Position numbers and translations under genes: made by a program
Source: Oreohelix idahoensis
Taxonomy: Eukaryota > Mollusca > Gastropoda > Stylommatophora > Oreohelicidae
DNA: 64,000 nt
Direction: 5' to 3'
Assembly: GCA_024509875.1 (NCBI GenBank)
Contig: JAMPIV010014838.1
Location: forward strand, 537,001-601,000
Part shown: positions 21,801-30,558 of the stretch, piece after piece
Layout of the letters: the number at the start of each line of letters is the position of its first letter
Numbering within the stretch: position 1 is the stretch's first letter
Notes under the pieces: generated by a model
Seen by the model: only the letters and a program-made list of their open reading frames with translations
Database searches by the model: none
Told to the model about the DNA's origin: nothing

Positions 21801-22315
21801 GCTGCACTTTTAGTAGGTCCTTGTATTTCTATAGTGTCTTCTGTCATCTGGTCAGGCTTGACTAGGGATGCACAGACAACTGCGTCGAATGCAAGGCCTG
21901 TATCATAAAGGCAGGTCACCTCTTGGTCATTTACGAGGACTGTCTCAACGACCGGGGGATGTCGGGGTTTGTCCAGAGGTTCTTCCGGTCCATTTCCCCT
22001 TGCGGCACTTTTACGTAAGCAGGCAGCATGATGAGGTGGGTTTTTCCCTTTGCACTCCTGCGTATTGTGGGTGATGGTTCTACATTGCTTACACCATTTT
22101 TCCCCTTGCCTCTGCTGCTGGAAATTTGATCTCTGAGTAGTCTTGTAGTCTGGCTTGTCATGCTTTTTGAAGTTAGTATACGGTGGTTTCACTTGGGGGT
22201 CCATGTGTGACTGAGCTGTCTGTCTAGGTACGTAATCTGGTTGTTTCCGTCTGGGTAATGGATTCTCTGATAGTGCTGCCTGATATCGTTCCGCTAACTG
22301 GACTATGGATTCCAA
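18818..22315 (-). CDS. pol: Element 1 Gag C-terminus + Pol (PR-INT-RT-RNase H)
   Basis: An open frame of 1165 codons. Domains by approximate residue: zinc knuckle CX2CX4HX4C (WCKQCRTITHNTQEC, ~75-90), aspartic protease CLYDTGL (~137), integrase zinc finger ending CPQCQRT (~350), integrase core with VDIVGP, LTDNGSQF (~443) and HPQANGQVERFNG (~480), a GPY-type module (GWRGPYKIVEKMS), reverse transcriptase with CIDYRRLN (~794) and FMDDIL (~892), and RNase H with RTDASN (~1041). All D-D-E, FMDD and RNase H acidic residues looked for are present. Integrase lies before RT, whereas canonical Ty3/gypsy pol is PR-RT-RH-INT. This order defines the Gmr1-like group. The frame begins out of frame with gag because of a shift near 22324. 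Confidence 0.93.
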   Translation of the reverse strand: MESIVQLAERYQAALSENPLPRRKQPDYVPRQTAQSHMDPQVKPPYTNFKKHDKPDYKTTQRSNFQQQRQGEKWCKQCRTITHNTQECKGKNPPHHAACLRKSAARGNGPEEPLDKPRHPPVVETVLVNDQEVTCLYDTGLAFDAVVCASLVKPDQMTEDTIEIQGPTKSAAPMRLAIAKIQVKSKYVTGEIRAAILDDPIYPLILGCRYVFLGEPIHPLVVAAVTTRGQAKRNTELESPPNILPEELKKAQTEDQSLAPCYKKLPRAHTPLQKGDFYKKNGLLHRKAGNGGQEHGQLVVPSAYRAQVLEMGHALPFSGHMGISATIQRISCHYYWPGINADIQRYVKSCPQCQRTAPKHWTAPATLGEMPILGTPFERVAVDIVGPLTRSKKRNSYILTLVDCCSMWAEAIAMPACDSKHVAEALLTIFTRLGFPSQILTDNGSQFRGKLTEEVFRIFQARHIHTSPYHPQANGQVERFNGTLISILRKLAQEKPESWDQYLPAALFAYREVPHNSTGMPPATLLFGRPIKGPLEALLRTWTDDKADETVTSASQYVNELTQRLKTGWELAKENVRRARRKHARYYNRTAKDRELEVGEQVLLLLPSSNNKLQIGWRGPYKIVEKMSRTNYKIAIKGKQKIYHINLLKRYYERPGAEPAHFLTLAIATETEAEPLTSCEYPLRQCETHQDVQISSTLTEDQQAQVQQLLRKHTSTLTDKPGMTNLIEFDMKLTDLAPVRVKNYPVPYAKAKALSEEIEYLLKENIISKSESPYSASVVLLRKSTGEHRLCIDYRRLNAVTEFQAEPLPDQNQLFTKLSRARYFSKIDLSKGYYQIPVKEEIRHMLAFSTSEGHYEFNVLPFGLSNAPSVFTRMMRKLLEPLNHPGISNFMDDILIATNTFEEHLDAVSLLFERLRETGLTARPTKCQIACEQLEFLGHTISHGCMFPDARNIEKLQRAPRPQTKKDVRSFVSLCGFYQRYIKDFNTLSAPLTALTKNGNPDKVTWTAECENAYTLLKEKLTARPILRLPDLTLNFTLRTDASNIGIGATLLQPSDRPSATLFPIAYASRKLNPAEQNYSTIERECLSLIWAVQKFQPYLYGKKFTVQCDHQPLIFLAASKNLNARLMRWSLLLQPYSFHIEYIPGKNNVGADFLSRHPDATEEI

Positions 22316-23168
22316 AGTGCTGGCCCCATTCTGTCAGGAATCTTCTCGTGTCGGAAGTCATGGTGTCCTTCAGTTGTTCGATCATGACCATTTCCTTCAG
22401 GCCTTCCCAATCATGAGTAAAATTCCCTAGGGCACCCCACTTCTCCACGTAGGAATCCAGTCTAGCGGCAAATTGAGCAAAGTTCTCTCCGACTTCCCTC
22501 CTAGAGTTATGGAACCTCTTCCTATAGGTGTCAGCATGTAGCTCATAACGAACCAATAGTGCCTTTTTCAGAGAGTCATAGTCATCCTGTAAACCTGGAG
22601 GAAGTTTGCTATACACGTCATAAGCAGTTCCTCTAAGCCCTTGCGACAGTTTCAGGTTCCACTTGCTCTTCTCCAAACTAAACGTGGTGGCAAACTTCTA
22701 AAATTTGTCCAAATACCTATCGATCGAGTCGGCTTGTTCCGAGAAAGCTTCAGATGGAAACGTCAAGGGTCCCAAGTTTGACATGAGTGAGGATGGCAAA
22801 GGTCCTGTGCCCCCTGCGTGCAAGGATGGCATATTATCTGACCATGGCGATAGGTTGCCTGAGGAGGTAGATGCTGTCGCACCGGCTACCGGTTCAACTC
22901 TTTGAGCCTGTCCCTGCATCTCTAACTGCTTCATCTTCAGTGCATGCTCGCGTTCATCTCTCTCGCTTCTTTCCCTAGCGTCTACAGCTTTTATCCTCTC
23001 ATCTATTTCTGCTAACTTTATTCGCTCTTCTCTTTCAGCTTTCGCTGTTTCCCAAGCGTAATACTTATCAGTCTCAACACTGACATAATTTGCAAGGTCC
23101 ACCCCACTATAACCTAGATCTCGACCGGCCTCCCCTAGTGCTGCCTTAAGCTTAACTATTTCAGCCAT
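22224..23168 (-). pseudogene. gag: Element 1 gag, with stop and frameshift
   Basis: The frame starts MAEIVKLKAALGEAG at 23168, matching the start MAELAKF in element 2. The N-terminus is a charged coiled coil (AEREERIKLAEIDERIKAVD). An in-frame TAG at 22698-22700 stands where element 2 has a Glu codon (GRFE). Beyond it the capsid region continues in the same frame (KSKWNLKLSQGLRG, EKWGALG, MIEQLKD) to about 22320. There a one-base shift at a C run (22324-22327) moves the reading into the pol frame. Element 2 is continuous across both points, so these are more likely lesions or assembly errors than recoding sites. The capsid region is of the kind from which vertebrate SCAN domains are thought to derive. 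Confidence 0.85.
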
Positions 23169-23509
23169 CTTTTGCAGTTAAAGTCCACACTGAGTAAGCT
23201 AGTGCTACCTTCCAATAGTATTTCTAACAACAAGTAAATACTAATTATTTATCAGACTGCTGTAGAATGAAATTACTACAGTTATGGAGACTTAAGGTCT
23301 GTAATTCAATGAAATACAAATCATGAACTAACTTAATTAAATACAACATAAATAAAGGGATTCACCAATCAATGCCTGAAATTCTAGAAAAAATGTTTTC
23401 TGTCTTTCTAGAGCTCACTGTGTGAAAATACATGTGTTAAAATGGTATACTGTAATGACTGAATGAATGATACTATCCCCGAGGTATGATAAAATACATA
23501 AGTTCAAAT

Positions 23510-23527
23510 CCCGGACTGAGACCCCAG
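23510..23527 (-). other. Element 1 primer-binding site
   Basis: The minus strand just inside the 5' LTR reads TGGGGTCTCAGTCCGGGAT after one C. It begins with TGG, as expected for pairing with tRNA CCA ends. It resembles the tRNA-Pro-type site of gammaretroviruses (TGGGGGCTCGTCCGGGAT) with a few differences, so the tRNA assignment is tentative. Confidence 0.6.
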
Positions 23528-23716
23528 TGTCACGTAGCGTTACAAGAATACTGAGAATTATTTAGAGGAAATAATAGATCTGATGTGGAAGATTTGGCTC
23601 AAGGAATCCCTGCTGGGTTTTCCCACTTCCGAAGGGTGACGAAGAGGGTAAATTCTCCTAACTCGACAGGTCTGGAAAAGATTGTAAGGAGATATTTGGT
23701 CTCTCGCTACCGTCGT
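23528..23716 (-). repeat. Element 1 right LTR, first part
   Basis: These are the first 189 bp of the LTR (on +), one visible substitution from 17601-17789 (cctaacTtgac versus cctaacCcgac-type change). It is cut at GTCGT by element 2 and resumes at 32822. Confidence 0.95.
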
Positions 23717-25972
23717 TGTAGTGGTGTTTGATGGTATTGTATGATGGTGATATTACTAATTGTAATTGTATGAGGCCAGCTGTGAAGGCTCCTGAGATAA
23801 AATGTAGTTGTGAATTGTCAGAAGGCCTTTCTTGCTACCACTACGACCTCACACTTAATTTTTTTTAATGAATGTGGCTACGTAAAGTGTCTAGGGTTAT
23901 GATATGTAGTGTGGTGTAATAGGTTATAGATATACCCACAGATATTTAACAAGACTAATAATATTAATAAATGTTAAAATACACTGAACTAACTCACGTG
24001 TGTAAAATTTTTTGATAGAATTATATTACATTTATTTTGTTCTGGATCAATTTTTTAGGTTGACCAGAACTTAAAAGGATTTAGAGATTATGAAAGAAAT
24101 GCATGGAATATTATATCATAAATGCAATAGTGTACATATATATGTACTATACTAGTTAGTTTTATTAAAATGTTCTAGTAGTCATCTACTTGGGAGGATA
24201 GTTAATGTTTGTGCTGTTGGGGTGGCCTCATCACACCTGTCTATATTGACTACACAGTGTCCAGAAAATGGTGGGAATTTTTATGGGGTATTAGTAACTA
24301 AACGGCGTTGGTGAATGTCCAGCAGACCAGAGGCTCACTCATCTTGTAGTTGTAGCTCTGGTGCTGAAATCAGGTGGTCCCACCTCTCCGTGCTGGCGGG
24401 CAATAATGGTGGTCTCTGTCACAAGTACTGCACAGATACACTCGAGTAAAGTCACCAACTGAATAGACACTGCTTGGTTGACAACAGAAACTCACAGCTC
24501 TGCAATCAAAGTATGGGCCATGTGTCAAAATCTATTCTCTACCCACGTCTGGACACAACACTGACACAACAACCACATCATACAGACAGGTCAGATCTCT
24601 CTGACCAAACAGCACATTTACCATGGTGGTTTTACATCAGATAGATCCTCCCAGACTATAGATTCTGAAAAATATTTATTAGTTTTCTGCCCTAAAAGAG
24701 GATAGGTAATATGTTTCATTATTCTCAACACTTGATCTGTCTTGCCTAACCCTTGCTGGAGTTTATGTACATTGTTGGTCCCTAGACCCTGACTTGGGCG
24801 GGGGGTCTAGAGCAAATCCCTACTTGTTTGTAAGGCTAGATTTCGATATGGCAGTATCAAATCACTCGAACATGAAACAATATTCAAAATATATATAAGG
24901 AAATAATTTCAATCTTACCAGATTATGAATAAATAACACAGAATTGCTAGCAAAACTCAGCTGAGCTGCTGGCTATAGTATGGCGTCCCTAAACTTCTTA
25001 CACTTTCTTTCATATGGAAATCACCACACTTTAAAATCTGTGTCTATCACTGAACAACTATTGAAGAATGGCCCCACTTTCGCGTCTGAGCGCTAATGAT
25101 ATGATTGTCTGTGGCCAATCACTGCCTAGGTTTATTTGAATTTCAAATTTCCTACCATAAAGTCATTTCAGTCATGCTTCAGTCAAGTATGGATGGTTAT
25201 CTGTTAGTCTGTCCGTCTCTACTTGTGTTTCTACAAAATGTACTTGATTTTTGAACCAACCTTTCTCTCCCCTCCAAAATTTTGTCGTTAAAAGTTATTT
25301 TTAGACACAGCTACCACCCAAAAACCCTCTCCTCCATACTAAGTAAATTTGAACACCTGCGTCCAAGGTCGTGTTTTTTTCTCAAATAGCGACACTTTTA
25401 GATTCAATACAGTCTGTCGATGATGTGAACAACACTGTCTTTTGTCATTATCTTCAATATTATCTATCCGTCTGTAAAATTAAGAACATATTAGTTCACT
25501 GCTCAGAATAGGCCATCCGGCCAGCTAATTTTTATATTCCTAACATTAATATTAAGAAAAAAATACTTTTTAATTTTTGTAATATTCCTAACATCTGCGT
25601 TTAGCCGCTGAATTCAAATCAAGGGCTTGGTATCGCGCAAAAGCGTCCAATAAATGACTGTGGCGTAACATATCTATGGTCCCTTCTGTCGAGTTGCTTA
25701 CTTTTTATGTCAACTTGGGAAACGTGACTTTTCTCCGTTTCCCCCCCAATTGCGTCTCCTTAGCCTTTCTAGTCTCACGCAATCTTTCCAGTCATATTTT
25801 TTTCCTTTTTGATCCGCCGTTCCCCTCCTGTCTAGCAAGTCAATTTTTATGGAGGATGATGACCCGCGGTCTAGGCGATCATGTACTATTCGCAGCCTAC
25901 GCATTATGTTTTTATCCTTAAATGTTATCTTTGGAGGTATTTTACCGTTGTATCTCTGTCAATTTCACTACA
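23717..25972 (-). repeat. Element 2 left LTR (3' LTR in element sense)
   Basis: At 2256 bp this is long for an LTR. It starts TGTAGTGGTG and ends TTCACTACA. It contains no convincing ORF, only short frames that differ between the two LTRs. Confidence 0.95.
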
Positions 25973-25990
25973 CATCTCCCCACTTGAAAA
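25973..25990 (-). other. Element 2 polypurine tract
   Basis: The minus strand reads AAGTGGGGAGATG directly before the 3' LTR start TGTAGTG, a purine run in the expected place. Confidence 0.65.
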
Positions 25991-26059
25991 CATGCCTATG
26001 GCAAGTTCCAAAACCAGCGATACACATAGGTAAAATTACTCCTCACGTCTGCCACTACT

Positions 26060-27960
26060 CTAATTTTGATCACAGGGGTGCCGACTGAGGAAATCTGCAC
26101 CGACATTCAATTTGCCTGGGATATATTGGATACTGAACTGATAAGGTTGAAGCAATAAAGACCACCTCAGCAATCTTGCGTTTTCATGCTTAGCCTGAGA
26201 CAAGAACACGAGAGGCTGATGGTCCGTCTCCACCACAAAAGTCCTACCATACAGATAGATTTGAAACTTCTTTATTGCCCAGATTAATGCTAAACATTCT
26301 TTTTCGCTTGTGGAGTATCCTTGTTCCGCCTTATTCAATTTGCGGCTTGCATAAGCGACTGGTTTAAGTTCCCCATCAGGTGAAGATGATCTTTGCAACA
26401 AAGCCCCTCCTAGTCCTACATTACTTGCATCGGTTCTTAAGACAAAGTCCTGTGTCAAATCAGGCAGTTTGAGAATAGGCTTGCTAGTGAGTTTTTCCTT
26501 TAACTCTTGGAACGCTAGTTCACATTGTGCAGTCCAAATAATTTTATCTGGAAGTCCCTTGCGAGTCAGATCAGTCAGAGGAGCACAAATAGCGTTAAAA
26601 TTTTTGATGTATTTCTGATAAAATCCGCATAACGACACGAATGATCGCACGTCCTTTTTTGTTTGCGGCCTAGGTGCTCTCTGCAGTTTTTCCAAGTTCT
26701 TAGGATCAGGGGTCATATTACCCTGATATACAGTGTGTCCCAAGAATTCCAACTCTTTGCATCCAATACAACATTTTGTTGGCCTAGCAGTAAAGTTCGC
26801 CTCCCGAAGTCTATCAAACAACATCTCCAGAGCTTCAATGTGTTCTTCAAATGTCTCTGTGGCGACGAGAATATCATCCATGAAATTCGTGATACATGGG
26901 TTATTCAGGGGATCCAACAATTTTCGCATCATCCTTGAAAACACACTCGGAGCATTTTTCAGTCCGAATGGTAGCATATTGAATTCATAATGTCCATCCG
27001 AAGTGCTAAAAGCCAAATAAGGTCTCACTTCAGGCTTCACTGGGATCTGGTAATAGCCTTTACTAAGATCCACCTTTGAAAAGTATTTTGCCTTGTTCAG
27101 TCTGGCAAATAACTGTTTTGTGTCTGGTAATGGATCCACTTGTCCTTCTGTGACAGCATTCAGTTTCCTGTAATCTATGCACAGTCTGTGTTCCCCAGAC
27201 GGTTTTCTCAACAAAACGACACTAGAACTAAAAGATGATTCACTGTGCGAAATAATCCCCTCCTTCAACAAATACTCTATTTCTTCCTTCAATGCCTTCT
27301 CCTTCGCGAACGGAATAGAATAGGCTCTCATACAGATTGGGTTTGAGTCTACCAGTTTCATGTCATACTGTAGCAAATTTGTATGGCCTGGTTTATCTGT
27401 TAATACATCTGTATGTTCCTCCAGAACCTGTTGAACTCTCTCCCTCTGGTTTTTAGTCAGGTGCTTACTGACTTTTACCTGTGCTGCTGTTTCACAAGGA
27501 TGTAATGGGTATTCATGTGAGGTGAGTGGTTCTTTTTGCATCTGGGTTGCAATAGCCAAGGTCAATAAGGGGGTGCTTTCCTGGAGTGGTCTGTCCAGAT
27601 ACTTCTTTAACAGGTTTACATGATAAACTTTCTCCTTCCCCTTTTTGTCAATTTTATAGTTTGTTCTAGACACCTTCTCTAGAACCGTATATGGACCTTG
27701 CCAACCAATTTGTAATTTATTCTGGCTTCCGGGTAGTAGAAGCAGCACCTTCTCTCCGACTGCCAGTTCCCTGTCCTTTGCCTTCCTATTAAAATATGCT
27801 GCATGTTTCTTCCTGGCTTGCTTCAAATTATCATTTGCCAGTTTCCATCCAGCTTTCAAACGAGTGGTCAGTTCGTTCACATATTGATACGATGAGGTAA
27901 CAGTCTCTTCCGCCTTCTCATCTGTCCAGGTCCTTAATAGAGCTACATCTGGATCTTTAA
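26060..27960 (-). CDS. pol: Element 2 Pol: INT C-terminal GPY module, RT, RNase H
   Basis: The frame opens near 27960 (KDPDVALLRTWTDEK) and its first ATG gives 606 codons from 27880. It carries the GPY-type module GWQGPYTVLEKVS. RT follows with CIDYRKLN (about residue 235 from that ATG), the palm FSKVDLSKGYYQIPV and FMDDIL (~333). RNase H has RTDASN (~482), and the end is YIPGKLNVGADFLSRHP. It aligns throughout with element 1 but is in a different frame from its own Gag-PR, overlapping it by about 18 bases. In element 1 the same region is one frame. No integrase D-D-E residues precede the GPY module, so this product cannot supply integrase activity. Confidence 0.92.
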
Positions 27961-30291
27961 TTTATCATACGTATTTTTCCTGGAACCCGTCGGGTCCCGT
28001 CCATTAGAAGCTCTATAATGAGGACTTTTCTTCCTAGAATCATCACTCACAAATCGACCACTACCAATTTTTTTCTGGGGTTTGTCTCCCCACTTAAGAT
28101 TGCTTATGAGAGATCTTCGCTCTCTTGTCTGTTCTTCCAGTTTATATAAGTCTGACCGAGGGATTGTCATCTTATCCTGGGTAAAATTTCTTCTTTGTAC
28201 TCTTCGCATAGTGGCCATGTTAATCCATTCAAGTGAAGACTGGGTGTGAAAAGGGGGCTCCCATTCCACTTTGTCTACCCGAGTATAATTAGTTTTCCTT
28301 TCAGGCCTAAAGTTGCCCCGTGGCGTTTCTAGGTCCTGCACATATTTTCCCTTTGTGGGTGTTCCCTCATGAAATACGCCACATGCTTCTACAAAGTTTT
28401 CAACATCGACATTTACGTCGGGCCAATAGTATTTTCGAGCAATCTTTTGGCAGATGGTACCGACTTTCTCATGGTCACCATCTTTTCCAACATGTAAGTT
28501 CCTTATTAAGTTTGCCCTATATATCTTGGGAAGAACTAACTGTCCGTGACCAGTGGATCTAGTTCCTGTCTTCCTGTATAATAGTTTGTTCTTCATGAAA
28601 TATTCCCCCTTGCTCGGAGGTGTGTGGCATTTGGGCAATTTTTTAAAACAGGGCTTGAGTGTCCTATCCTCAGCCTGCGCCTTCCTCATCTCCTCTGGAT
28701 GAGCATTTATAGGTTCACCTTCTTCCTCCTTCTTCTGTGACCTGGTCTGCACTGTCGCCATGATCACAGGTTTCTCGGGATTCCCCAAGAAGACGTATCT
28801 ACACCCCAATATCAGAGGGTAGATTGGTTCATCTATCACTGCTGCTCTGATTTCTCCTTCCACATAGCGAGTTTTCACCGTTATCCTTGCGATGGGAAGT
28901 GTCATGAGTGGTATGTCCTTAGTCGCCCCTTGTATTTCCACTGTTTCTGTGGTATACTGACTTGGGTCCACTAGGCTAGACTTCACAACTGAATCATAAT
29001 CCAAACCTGTATCATAAAGGCACCTTATGGTGACCCCATTACAAATAACATCCTCACAAACTGGGGGGTGATAAGGTTCCTGTTGTCCCTTAGGATTAAC
29101 CTTTAATCTTTGCGTCCCCGACTTCATTGCAGCAATGTTTGAAGGTTTCCTTCTACAAAATTCGGTGTTATGGTTATCCTTCTTGCACCATTTACACCAT
29201 CTTTTTCCTTGGTTCAACGGTTTTCTTTCATTGAACTTTTGGTCATTGAACTGTGAGTTTCTGTCGCGATAGTCATTTCTTGGCCGCTCAAAGTTTGTCC
29301 TACCTTTATTTCCCTGCTCTCTAGTATCAAATTTATTAAATTGCTGTGGAGCTTTAAAATTGTCTATGTGCTTCTTTTTAGCACCACTTACCTCTGCCTG
29401 AGCTGCCTGATACCTCTCAGCAACATTTAAAATTTCCCCCAACTTCTCTGCACCTTGTTCCATGAGAAATTTTCTCATGTCTGGAGCCATGGACTCTCTC
29501 AATTGCTCAATCATGATCATTTCTTTAAGATCTTGGGTCTTCCCCAGAGCCGTCCATTTCTCCAAATAGGTTTCTAGTCTAGCAGAGAATTGGTGGTATG
29601 TCTCCCCAGACAACAGTTTGGCATTTCTAAATTTCTTACGATAAAATTCACCATTCTTCTCGTACCTTAATAACAAAGCCTGCTTTAACATGTCATAATT
29701 GTCTTGGTCTTCCCTGTTCATTTTGGCAAATACTTCATAAGAAGTACCTCTCAATCCCTGTGATAGCTTTAAGCTCCACCTCTCTCTCTCTAACCCATAT
29801 GTAGTAGCTAATAACTCAAAACGTCCTAGGTACCCCTCTATGTCATCGTCTTTTTCAACAAAATGGTCTAAATGAAACCCCATAGCTGAGTTTGAGGCTC
29901 CCAGACTGGGCGTAGCATCTGAGGCAAAAGGGCTGGCACCATTTTCAGGAGCCTGGCCTTGTAATTCCAGCTCCCTTAGTCGTAATTCGTGCTCCCTTTG
30001 CAACCTTCTATCTTCTGCCTCCCTTTCGGCCTTTTTATCTTCTGCCTCCCTTTCGGCAGTCAATCTTTTTTCTTCTGCCTCCCTTTGCTGTCGTTTTTCT
30101 TCTGCCTCAATCTGCAGCCTCTTAATTTCTCTATCAGCCTCTAACCTCTTCTCTTCAGCTAACCTCCTTTCTTCCCGTTCAATATATTTATCACATTCAG
30201 CCGTTACGTATTGAATTAAAATTTGACCATCCATTCCCATCTCCTTCGCGGTGAGCACAGCAGCTGATCTAAATTTTGCCAGCTCCGCCAT
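27943..30291 (-). CDS. gag: Element 2 Gag-protease with replaced integrase
   Basis: The start is taken at MAELAKF (30291), matching element 1. An upstream in-frame ATG at 30345 exists but is unshared. Regions: long Glu/Arg/Lys coiled coil with tandem EEKR/AERE repeats (~30-125), capsid with WSLKLSQGLRG and MIMIEQLRESM (SCAN-like, ~165-290), zinc knuckle WCKWCKKDNHNTEFC (~370), protease CLYDTGLDYDS (~430), and the start of the integrase zinc-binding domain (KYYWPDVNVDV). There the expected C-x2-C reads CGVF, and homology to integrase stops. The last ~140 codons are basic and unrelated (see 27958-28377). The stop at 27943-27945 (TAG on the coding strand) follows KLKIQM. Confidence 0.9.
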   Translation of the reverse strand: MAELAKFRSAAVLTAKEMGMDGQILIQYVTAECDKYIEREERRLAEEKRLEADREIKRLQIEAEEKRQQREAEEKRLTAEREAEDKKAEREAEDRRLQREHELRLRELELQGQAPENGASPFASDATPSLGASNSAMGFHLDHFVEKDDDIEGYLGRFELLATTYGLERERWSLKLSQGLRGTSYEVFAKMNREDQDNYDMLKQALLLRYEKNGEFYRKKFRNAKLLSGETYHQFSARLETYLEKWTALGKTQDLKEMIMIEQLRESMAPDMRKFLMEQGAEKLGEILNVAERYQAAQAEVSGAKKKHIDNFKAPQQFNKFDTREQGNKGRTNFERPRNDYRDRNSQFNDQKFNERKPLNQGKRWCKWCKKDNHNTEFCRRKPSNIAAMKSGTQRLKVNPKGQQEPYHPPVCEDVICNGVTIRCLYDTGLDYDSVVKSSLVDPSQYTTETVEIQGATKDIPLMTLPIARITVKTRYVEGEIRAAVIDEPIYPLILGCRYVFLGNPEKPVIMATVQTRSQKKEEEGEPINAHPEEMRKAQAEDRTLKPCFKKLPKCHTPPSKGEYFMKNKLLYRKTGTRSTGHGQLVLPKIYRANLIRNLHVGKDGDHEKVGTICQKIARKYYWPDVNVDVENFVEACGVFHEGTPTKGKYVQDLETPRGNFRPERKTNYTRVDKVEWEPPFHTQSSLEWINMATMRRVQRRNFTQDKMTIPRSDLYKLEEQTRERRSLISNLKWGDKPQKKIGSGRFVSDDSRKKSPHYRASNGRDPTGSRKNTYDKLKIQM
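27958..28377 (-). other. Open segment of unknown origin replacing the integrase core
   Basis: About 420 bp in the Gag-PR frame replace about 570 bp that in element 1 encode the end of the zinc finger and the D-D-E core. The encoded stretch is hydrophilic and rich in Arg, Lys and Ser (pieces: NATMRRVQRRN-like, TRERRSLISNLKWGD, GSGRFVSDDSRKKSP). No retroelement motif is seen. The uninterrupted frame and lack of intron signals fit capture of a spliced cellular transcript, but this is inference. It could also come from another transposon. Confidence 0.6.
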
Positions 30292-30540
30292 ACTTTTTAG
30301 ACAATATAATAATATACAAGCTAAATCTCTAACCAGTAAATACACTAAGTACTTCTTATGACTATAGTCTAACTAATTCTAACTAACCAGTTAACTAATT
30401 AATTATTACTGGCTGTGAAGATTCACCAACTTTTATCTGCAGGGACACTTTTAATTTTAAAGGGAATTTTACAATTTATTTCCCTACTTTTATTTCTCCC
30501 ACCAGGAGATCCTAATATTACTGTTGGGCTAATTATCCCT

Positions 30541-30558
30541 GGACAAGACCCCAATTTA
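30541..30558 (-). other. Element 2 primer-binding site
   Basis: The minus strand next to the 5' LTR reads TAAAT, then TGGGGTCTTGTCCAGGGAT. It closely resembles a tRNA-Pro-type site and element 1's own site, offset a few bases from the LTR edge. Confidence 0.6.

Noticed and set aside
22320..22330. Programmed frameshift between gag and pol in element 1
   Set aside because: Element 2 is continuous at this point and a second gag lesion lies close by, so a mutation or homopolymer error is simpler.
25676..25921. 81-codon open frame in both element 2 LTRs, extended to 128 codons at 32520-32906
   Set aside because: The extension runs from element 2's LTR into element 1's LTR across the insertion junction, so it cannot be a real gene.
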